Assembly (NCBI RefSeq): GCF_902806685.2
Contig: NC_048554.1
Location: 6,634,001 to 6,698,000 of the forward strand
Reading direction: 5' to 3'
From: Maniola hyperantus
Lineage: Eukaryota; Arthropoda; Insecta; Lepidoptera; Nymphalidae
DNA length: 64,000 nt
Part shown: positions 56,901-64,000 of the stretch, in pieces
How positions within the stretch are numbered: the first letter of the stretch is position 1
Layout: each line of letters begins with the position of its first letter
Made by a program: the position numbers and the translations under genes
The notes under the pieces: model-generated
What the model saw: the letters and a program-made list of their open reading frames with translations, nothing else
What the model was told of the DNA's origin: nothing
Database searches by the model: none

Positions 56901-59900
56901 ACCACTAGGCTATCACAGCTTTTTCTATTTATTATCACTTCAATTTTCTAGTGTAAAAGATTTCAACGCGTGCTCTTCATAAATATATTCTTTACTTTGG
57001 GATTGATGTCTTGCTGATACCTATTCAAACTCTATTGTTTCAGATGTAGTCCCCGTGCGGTTCAATCTCTGGATAATGCTATTCACCAGCTGTTGGGTAG
57101 TATACATGCTGCGAGTTAACATGAGCTTAAACCTGATCGCAATGGTGCCACAGCCAGCTAGAAATATCTCGTGAGTATAAATAGAATAACCTGTGCAAAA
57201 TATTATGTGGGCCTATCCTTTGATGGCCCTGCGGTGGCAATTGAATCTAAATAGCATGGAATTAAGAAGTACTAATAGAAATAGAAGTACTTGGTGTACT
57301 AGGTTCTAGTACTTAATAATTCTATGCTAAGACCTAAGTATATCGAAAATAAAATAAATTGAAATGTTTGAATAAAAATAAAAAACAAATCTGCCTTCTC
57401 CTTCTAAAGATCGATGTTCATCACTTTTACGTATAGTCATCACATCAGTGGCCCTACCGCGGTTGTTTGACAGCTACAATGTCACGATCGCAATCATCTC
57501 TGATTGGTTAATGCTCGCTCACTATTGGCCACAATGCATTGTTGCAACAAGAATCGCACAAATTCAGCCAATCAGAACAATTGAGATTGTAATAATGATT
57601 GATGCAGGTTTTAGACAATCGCCCTACAGTATAGTCATTTGCAATTTATTACGACATCAAACCTAAAGAAACGTTCTTACATTGTGTCTCTCAGAATTTC
57701 ACAGGCACTTACCGCGGATAAACGTAAGTGCTTAGTGGACGGCTATGAATATTTATAAAAGTAATCTAACAATTTCAATAATTTTGTAAGTATATACTCG
57801 ACTACGGCGCACACACAGACTTTAATAACTTTTTCGTACCACTTGCTCAAAAAAGTGACATTCAATGCCACAAAAAGCGTACATAACAATAGTCATTTTT
57901 AATCTGTTAAAAACAGGGAAAGAAAATTGTACTGAATTTCATTCATCCCCTAGGGAGAGAATGTGATTTAAATTTGGAATACTTAGGTACCGAAATTTAT
58001 ACTGAACTTTTTATTTCTTTTTTATTTATTTATTCAGATACAAGATAGCCCTTGACTGCAATCTCACCTAATGGTAAGTGACGATGCAGTCTAAGATGGG
58101 AGCGGGCTAACCTGGAAGGAGTAGGTATGGCAGTTTTTATTAAACCCATACACCTTTGGTTTCTACACGGCATCATACCGGAACGCTAAATTGCTTGGCG
58201 GCACAGCTTTGCCGGTAGGGTGGCTACTAGCCACGGCCGAGGCCTCCCACCAGACAGACAGACTACATCTGTGTTTACACCATTGAGTTTGTACATAAAG
58301 CATTATACATCTTTTTGAAAAAGGAATACGCATTTATTATGCAGTTATGATTATTAAATAAAATTACGAAAACCGACGAGGCCGTATGAGCTTGATGCCT
58401 TTGCTTTTCCGACAAAAAAATATTAGTCTAGGAATTTGCCGCGTTTTTGTTTTCTTCAAATAGGTACATAAACGTTAAGTTTATTTTAATTTATTTTTAT
58501 AAATAAGTTAATGTTCTAAAAATACGTTTAATAAATGCTTATCTCATATTATTATTGTGTTCATTTTTTCGCCAATGGTACGAAAAGTAGAGTATTTACC
58601 TCGGTGATAAAGCTGTCTTAGTCTTGGGTGAACTTAAAGCCCTCGCTACACTCAGGACTCGTCTTAAATCCCTCGCTTCGCTCGTGATTTAAGTTTTTAA
58701 CACCCTCGCTAGTCGCTACGCTCGGGAGTAAACCTCGAGTCCTTCGTTACGCTCGCGATTTAAATCGTCACCCGCGACAGAAGACACTGCTTTATCCCCT
58801 TGGTTAATAATCTACTATTTCATAACTCTACACAGTTTTCAATAACTCTAGTAGAGAATAATTAAAAACTGTCGTTATCAACAACTGCACGAAATAAAAT
58901 GTTACAAGAGAAGTAATAACCGAATGAAAGCTTTTGAAACTTTAAGTACTGTAATTATTCCGTTTTGATCGAAATCACGAACTGTGGTCTCAAGTTTACG
59001 CTTTAGCGTAGTTTTAGGCCGTTTTGTTTTGAGTTCAAGTTTGTATTGTATTGAATGATCAAAATCCTGAACTTTGAACTCAATTTTACTACTTATAGTT
59101 GTATGCTGTTTTGCTTGGAAATGCTTCTGATTTGTATAGACTCAGAGGCCCAAAAATGCCCTGATTAAAGAATATAGAAAGTATTTTGATTAGTTAGTGT
59201 AGTTTCATCCAAACCAGTTTTGTTCGCCAGCTCCTCAAATTCTAGTTCCCCATAAATCATTGTAACGGCTTAAAAGCTTATTGATCTAGAATCTAGATTA
59301 TGAATTACGGTCAGCGCATCAAATCTTTGTGTATGAAAGTTTGAAGTTTGAACGGCTTAAAAGCTTATTGATCTAGAATCTAGATTATGAATTACGGTCA
59401 GCGCATCAAATCTTTGTGTATGAAAGCTTGAAGTTTGATGAAGCTTTTTACATACTCGTAAGAACGGGTGTATATTAGACTAGCTTATGCTCGCGACTTC
59501 GTTCGCGTGGCCTACAAAAAAATTTTTTTTTTTGGCCATAGTCTACCACGCTGGCCAAGTGTGGATTGGCAGACTTCACACACCTTTGAGAACATTATGG
59601 AGAACTCTCAGGCATGCAGGTTTCCTCACGATGTTTTCCTTCACCGTTAAAGCAAGTGATATTTTAATTACTTAAAAACGCACATAACTCCGAAAAGTTA
59701 GAGGTGCGTGCCCGGGATCGAACCCCCGACCTCCGATTGGAAGGCGGACGTCCCAACCACTAGGTTACTATAGCTTCAGTCAGCTTTACCTTTTACATAT
59801 TAAGCTTAAATTAATGTAGCTATTGAAAGTAGGTACCTATGTATACCTTCAGTCCACAGATACGAGTAGGTAGGTACCTACCGTTAAGTGACTAAAATAA

Positions 59901-62900
59901 GAAAAATCTATTTTAGGTAGGTATAGTACGAGGTTGAGATGGCTACCGGGGAGACGCCCCGCACACCCACGCATTACCTGCGCTAGCCCGTAATGGGTTG
60001 GTGCGGGGGCTGTGCGGGTGTGAGGGGCATCTCCATCCGGATTGCCCTCTGGACTTGTCGCGTACCTACATATATGAGAAAGTCACCGGAAAGCTTTTTA
60101 TAAAAAACCGGCCAAATGCGAGTCAGGCTCGCGCATTGAGGGTTCCGTACTACAGTCGTATTTTTTCGACATTTTTCACGATAATTCAAAAACTATGATG
60201 CATAAAAATAAATAAAAATCTGTTTTAGAATGCACAGGTGAAGCCCTTTCATATGATACCCCATTTGATATAGTTACTTATTTCGAAAATTGAAAATACT
60301 AATTATTAGTTCGTGACCACAATTTTTTTTTTTGTGTGATCTAACCCTAAATTCACGGTTTTCAGATTTTCCCCCAAATGTCAGCTATAAGATCTATCTA
60401 CCTGCCAAATTTCATGATTCTAGGTCAACGGGAAGTACCCTGTAGGTTTCTTGACAGACAGACAGACAACAAAGTGATCCTATAAGGGTTCCGTTTTTCC
60501 TTTTGAGGTACGGAACCCTAAAAATAGACTAATTAGGTACGTAGAAAAATGGCAACAGCCTGGGCGCTAAACAAAGTTTCATAATGGAACCTGTTGATCC
60601 AGTTTAGTAGAAAATGAAAATAGCAATGCCCTTTGGGAATTTTAATGAAGTCAGCTTCTTTTATTACATTTCTTTGTTTTAGCCCATTTTTATTCTAACT
60701 TCGATTTTGTTGAGATACCTACTTAGACAAATATTATCTACTCGGTATTTAGGTATATTTAATGGGGTAGGTAATGGTAATTTAGTGCCCGGGATCGAAC
60801 TCCCGACCTATACCTAAAATAATATTGTGTAAGTACCTACTAATTAAGATTTATAGGATTATATAATATAAGACACATTTTGTTTGTGATAGATCACGAT
60901 CACAGTGCACCCCTGACAGCGAGGTGGTCAACCCAAGGGTCAACCAGACTCTACGGCACGTTGACATCCCTGAAATTAGAGAAGCGCCAAGACAGGTACC
61001 TACCTACTAATCCGAACAGTTTTAATAGTTCTCCTATGATAATTTTATGTTTTTTTAAATTGGAATATTTTTTTTTAAACCGACCGACGCGACGCCATAA
61101 AATATTATTATGGAACTATATTAACTCTTGTACACTACCTATACATAATATATTCGGTAATAAATTAAATTGTTTGTAAATTTTTAGTGTTTGTGGCTTG
61201 GTATTGAAGTCGGTTTTTTTAAAGAATATTAGCCATGTTAAATGACTAATATTCCCCTTTCCTCTCCAACTAAGCGTCAGGCTTGTGCTAGGAGTAGGTA
61301 CGAGAATAGTGCAACGGGCGGGGTTTGAACCGTCGACCTTTCGGTTTTCAGTCCACTCCTTTACCGGTTGAGCTATTGAGGCTCTAATTTTTTTTAAATG
61401 AATTTTGAATTTATTTTTATTTCACAATTTTTAGTGGCCCCATGGTATTAAAATATACTATGCCTGGTAAAAAATCTACTGTTTACTAAGCTATTACACT
61501 GATCGCGAGCAATTTACTCTTATCCGTTGAGGAGTTCCATTATCTATCTTCGAAGATGTTCATCAGATCTTCACCAAATTTATATGGGACCACCTTTGAA
61601 GTATACCTTTTCAAACAAAAAAAGAATTTTCAAAGTCGGTCCAGGTGTCTTCGAGTAATCGGGGAACATACATTAAAAAAAAAGATTCCGACGACTTGAG
61701 AACCTCCTCCTTTTTTCAGATTTTTACTTTCTTCTTTCTACTTAGGTATAATATCATAGAGATAGTATAATATTTATTATCTTGTGTCATTTGGTTTTTC
61801 ACGTCATTTAATATTAAATGACGTGAGTAAAACCGGTGTCTCCTACATGTGTAACATTAAATGGCTTGTTCCAGTTGAAATGGTGCCATAAACGCATCTA
61901 CCAACATACCATACTTTACTCAACTGAATGAAATGTGTACAAAATATATCATATTAAGTATTATTACGGTTTTTATACAATACTCGCATAAGTCTTTATT
62001 GGAATGTGGGCAATAATATAATAGCGACATATTACAGTATCGTAAAATGATAAATTAATAGGACATGTTATATTGATAAATAATAGGATAAATACATCTA
62101 AGTATGACAATAGTCGAGATATATTGTGTTTTGTCATCTAGGAATTTCCCCTTTGTTATCAAAATTAAGAATATTTATTTAGAAGAAACGTTAGGTAAAT
62201 ATGAATATTTATTTTTACGACTTTGCCCATGTTGTGACTGTTCATGCTATAATAATATAAGAAATGGTTATTATATAGGTAACTAGCTTATGCTCGCGAC
62301 TTCGTCCACGTGGACTACACAAATTTAAAACCCCCTTTTCACCCCCTTAGGGGTTGAATTTTCAAAAATCCTTTCTTTGCGGATGCCCACGTTATAATAG
62401 CTATCTGCATGCAATTTCAGCCCGATCCGTCCAGTAGTTTGAGCTGTGCGTTGATAATCAGTCAGTCAGTCAGTCAGTCACCTTTTCCTTTTATATATTT
62501 AGACTACGAAAGGTAATAAATACCTAATACCTATATACTTTGAAATACTTAAACCACAAATGGTTTTAGAGCCAATTTTGTCTTGTTTGTCACAAACTTG
62601 CTACCTACTAACTTAAGTGACAGTAATACTAGCTTAGGTACACGTGGACCACAGACAGTCATGCCAGTATCTGCTGGATTTTGAGGGGCGAGCATTGGCA
62701 GGGTTCCGTACCTCAAAATGAAAAACGGAAGAGTAGTTCTATAGTAATATTTTCGGAGTCGGTGCCAATGAGGTGCCAATGTTGAGTCACAAAACAATAT
62801 GAAGAGTAGATAGACGGTTCGTGTGGCTAATTGGCACCGGCTCCAAAAAATATTACTATAGAACTACAATAACTCTTGTATATACATAATATATTGGGTA

Positions 62901-63854
62901 ATAAATTGAATTATTCTTTACTTTTTTGTGTTAGTGGTTATTGAAGTCGGTTTTTTTTTAAATTAAAAAAAAAATGTAAATCCACTTGGATGATGTCGTG
63001 GGCATTATCAATTTGGTACAGAGATACTCGTAGCTACCATCCCGAGATTAATATAAACTACTTTTTATTCCGGAAAATCAATGAGTTCCCATCGGATTTT
63101 TAGAAAAATCTAGACGCACGCAGATGAAGTCGCGGGCACCATCTGGTAATTACATATGATAAAGAATGAAAGATCTAAACAAACTTTTGCATTTAGATGA
63201 AAATATGAAAGTATATTTATTTTTCCAGATTGTAGGCGGATCTTTTAATTGGTCTAAAGATCAGCAAGCAACAATTCTTGGATCTTACTTCTGGTGTTAT
63301 CCTATTACATCTCTCGTCGGTGGTATGGCAGCGGAACGGTGGGGTCCAAGATATGTGGTTCTTGTAACATCTTTAGCCAGTGCTGTTTTGACTATGATAA
63401 GCCCAGCAGCTGCGAGATTAGATTATATCGCCTTGGTCATTGTACGATTCTTTCTTGGATGTGCTGGGGTACGAATGAACATTGCACTAAAAAATGTTGT
63501 TTTCACTTGTAATTTCACACCTTAATATTGATTTTTGATATTTCGCAGGGATTTATTTATCCAGCTATGCATGTATTAGTAGCACGGTGGGCACCCCCGG
63601 CTGAGAAAGGAAAATTTATTAGTGCCATGATGGGAGGAACTTTAGGTACAGTTGCCACTTGGTCTCTCACAGGTCCTTTGCTAGATAAATTCGGATGGGC
63701 ATCAGCATTTTACGTACCAGCTGGGCTGACGTTTATCTGGTGCGGATTTTGGTGGTACCTTGTGGCAGACACACCTTCTGATCATCCTAGGATTAGCATA
63801 GCAGAGAGAAAATATATTATAGACGCACTGGGCGACAAGGTTAAAAATTCCAAG
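47922..63854 (+). CDS. SLC17-type MFS transporter (putative inorganic phosphate cotransporter), 5' part
   Basis: Exons 47922-47949, 57044-57170, 60893-60995, 63229-63468 and 63549-63854 join in phase to 268 codons and continue beyond the right edge; family members are about 480-500 residues. Order: a short N-terminus MALINLKAFD; TM1 in FNLWIMLFTSCWVVYMLRVN; an extracellular loop with N-glycosylation sequons NIS and NQT; then TM2 to TM6. Hallmarks are the MFS loop GGMAAERWGPR, VARWAPPAEKGKF after TM4, and the central-loop phrase ADTPSDHPRISIAERKYI, typical of insect inorganic phosphate/sialin-like (SLC17) carriers. These plasma-membrane or vesicular proteins move organic or inorganic anions with sodium or protons. 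Substrate cannot be told from this part. Introns are 9.1, 3.7, 2.2 kb and 80 bp. Insects carry many paralogues, so no symbol is given. Confidence 0.9.
49050..49215 (+). repeat. Dispersed repeat B, 3' part
   Basis: aaatggggtatcatatgaaa to gcgcgagcctgactcgcact. Confidence 0.7.
49505..49925 (-). repeat. Dispersed repeat B copy
   Basis: aaaaactggccaagtgtgag to ttacggaaccct. Confidence 0.75.
50598..51033 (+). repeat. Dispersed repeat B copy
   Basis: tttagggttccgtacctcaa to cgcacttggccggttttttt; preceded by repeat G-like sequence from 50372. Confidence 0.8.
51035..51955. other. Intronic stretch of the SLC17-type gene
   Basis: No exon or clear repeat copy seen. Confidence 0.4.
51960..52372 (-). 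repeat. Dispersed repeat B copy
   Basis: aaaaaccggccaagtgcgag to aaagggttccgttt. Confidence 0.8.
52912..53137 (-). repeat. Dispersed repeat E copy
   Basis: aaaggaaaagtttactgact to gaagtcgcgagcagaagcca. Confidence 0.75.
53156..53520 (+). mobile_element. RTE-type retrotransposon 3' remnant, decayed
   Basis: VSLRDQIRNEEIHGRTRV is readable, with later frames broken; ends at gatgataatgatgat. Confidence 0.75.
53541..53860 (-). mobile_element. Probable mobile-element coding relic
   Basis: A 70-codon frame with EWKTDAGRTFHILTVRV, followed on its upstream side by a GC-richer block (gagggggctagcgggagac). I recall similar segments as repetitive in moth genomes but cannot verify that here. Confidence 0.3.
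54500..56600. other. Intronic stretch of the SLC17-type gene
   Basis: AT-rich with TACCTA runs; no exon recognised. Confidence 0.4.
56625..56925 (-). mobile_element. tRNA-derived SINE family A
   Basis: agtctaccacgctggcgaag, tttcctcacgatgttttcct, ttctaaccactaggctatca; ends about 120 bp before exon 2. Confidence 0.78.
57044..57170 (+). CDS. SLC17-type gene, exon 2 (TM1)
   Basis: Acceptor ttgtttcag; VVPVRFNLWIMLFTSCWVVY to PQPARNI, donor gtgagt. LRVNMSLNLIAMV is the conserved post-TM1 stretch. Confidence 0.9.
57455..57630. mobile_element. MITE-like repeat J, inverted copy
   Basis: cacgatcgcaatcatctctg and agccaatcagaacaattgag; complement of 33625-33800. Confidence 0.65.
58030..58262 (-). mobile_element. 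SINE family D copy
   Basis: cagatacaagatagcccttg to gccacggccgaggcctccca. Confidence 0.7.
58590..58812. mobile_element. MITE-like element with internal CTCGCT tandem array
   Basis: Ends gataaagctgtctta and aagacactgctttatc are imperfect inverted repeats. Between them are four units starting CCCTCGCT/CCTTCGTT at 58640, 58670, 58703 and 58741. Confidence 0.6.
59264..59437. repeat. Two-copy 87-bp direct tandem repeat
   Basis: aacggcttaaaagcttattg to gtgtatgaaag repeated at exact 87-bp spacing with almost no differences. Confidence 0.9.
59478..59520 (+). repeat. Dispersed repeat E head fused to SINE A
   Basis: gactagcttatgctcgcgac ends after a short T run where a family A SINE begins. Confidence 0.65.
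59525..59778 (-). mobile_element. tRNA-derived SINE, family A, full
   Basis: ccatagtctaccacgctggc to gggatcgaacccccgacctc and ccaaccactaggttactata (complements of B and A boxes). Confidence 0.82.
59926..60070. mobile_element. GC-rich hairpin MITE family P
   Basis: tagtacgaggttgagatgg and gattgccctctggacttgtc; GC-rich arms. Confidence 0.75.
60104..60527 (-). repeat. Dispersed repeat B, full copy
   Basis: aaaaaccggccaaatgcgag to ttttgaggtacggaacccta. Confidence 0.8.
60893..60995 (+). CDS. SLC17-type gene, exon 3 (first extracellular loop)
   Basis: Acceptor tttgtgatag; SRSQCTPDSEVVNPRVNQT to EAPRQ, donor gtacct. Fits between TM1 and TM2 with matching phase on both sides. Confidence 0.85.
61060..61715. 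mobile_element. Fold-back element copy 2 with nested SINE C
   Basis: aaaccgaccgacgcgacg through tattgaagtcggttttttt, broken by a SINE (61205-61386), then cacaatttttagtggcccca to gagaacctcctcctttttt as in 12534-14053. Confidence 0.6.
61205..61386 (-). mobile_element. tRNA-derived SINE, family C, full
   Basis: ggtttgaaccgtcgaccttt and ctttaccggttgagctattg, almost identical to 9745-9937. Confidence 0.82.
62285..62508 (+). repeat. Dispersed repeat E copy
   Basis: actagcttatgctcgcgact to ccttttccttttatatattt. Confidence 0.78.
62735..62955. mobile_element. Fold-back element copy 3, one arm shortened
   Basis: gtagttctatagtaatattt occurs at 62734 and its complement at 62854; right arm continues to ttattgaagtcggtttttt. 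Confidence 0.7.
62985..63150 (-). repeat. Dispersed repeat G, decayed
   Basis: ggaaaatcaatgagttccca to gatgaagtcgcgggcaccat; ends about 80 bp before exon 4. Confidence 0.55.
63229..63468 (+). CDS. SLC17-type gene, exon 4 (TM2-TM4)
   Basis: Acceptor atttttccag; IVGGSFNWSKDQQATILGSY to RFFLGCAG, donor gtacga. Confidence 0.92.
63549..63854 (+). CDS. SLC17-type gene, exon 5 (TM4-TM6, central loop)
   Basis: Acceptor atatttcgcag; GFIYPAMHVLVARWAPPAEK to GDKVKNSK, donor gtgagt. Nothing coding is evident in the remaining 146 bp of the window. Confidence 0.93.
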
Positions 63855-64000
63855 GTGAGTTAACTGTTGACTGTTGAGTTAAATATTTTAATAAATATTA
63901 TCTTAACATATAGGTGTCATCAATTAGTCTTGTGCTGTTCTCAGAAAGTTTAACAAGTACTAAGTACCTATGTAACGAAAAAACCTCAAACTAAAATAAA

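Noticed and set aside
1..64000. CRISPR arrays, operons, rRNA genes
   Set aside because: No evenly spaced identical repeats with unique spacers, no rRNA sequence, and a eukaryotic exon-intron layout.

Overview
The window looks like nuclear DNA of a butterfly or moth (Lepidoptera). It is AT-rich and intron-rich, with five protein-coding loci of insect type. Most of the remaining sequence is short dispersed repeats: tRNA-derived SINEs with visible A and B boxes, 3'-terminal scraps of an RTE-type non-LTR retrotransposon, many hairpin MITEs, and frequent TAGGTA/TACCTA runs. No bacterial, CRISPR or viral features were seen.

Layout. (1) About 1-17,100: no gene recognised; repeats only, including a three-level nested insertion at 12,245-14,165. 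(2) 17,600-20,346 (+): the last two coding exons of Swip-1/EFhd2, a calcium-binding actin regulator. Two inverted copies of one MITE flank its final exon. (3) 24,168-26,431 (-): a small four-exon gene for a coiled-coil protein of about 85 residues, assembled here from splice sites and phase. I cannot name its family. (4) 28,097-30,784 (+): a complete five-exon RFXANK/ANKRA2-type ankyrin-repeat protein of 250 residues, divergent from gene 3. (5) 31,938-44,584 (-): a complete eleven-exon 2-hydroxyacyl-CoA lyase (HACL1), a ThDP enzyme ending in the peroxisomal signal SKL. It is tail-to-tail with gene 4. It has an in-frame upstream ATG adding an arginine-rich leader that looks mitochondrial, and a tandemly duplicated seventh exon. 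(6) 47,922-63,854 (+): the first five coding exons (268 codons) of an SLC17-type MFS transporter (putative inorganic phosphate/organic anion cotransporter). It runs off the right edge and is head-to-head with HACL1.

The genes are not an operon and share no obvious pathway. Exon borders for genes 3-6 come from reading splice consensus, phase and family alignment by eye. The joined frames are open throughout and phases agree at every junction. Repeats often end within 10-45 bp of exons, so most introns are made of mobile-element debris. The observations most worth checking are the HACL1 leader, the HACL1 exon duplication, the small coiled-coil gene, and the inverted MITE pair around the last Swip-1 exon.
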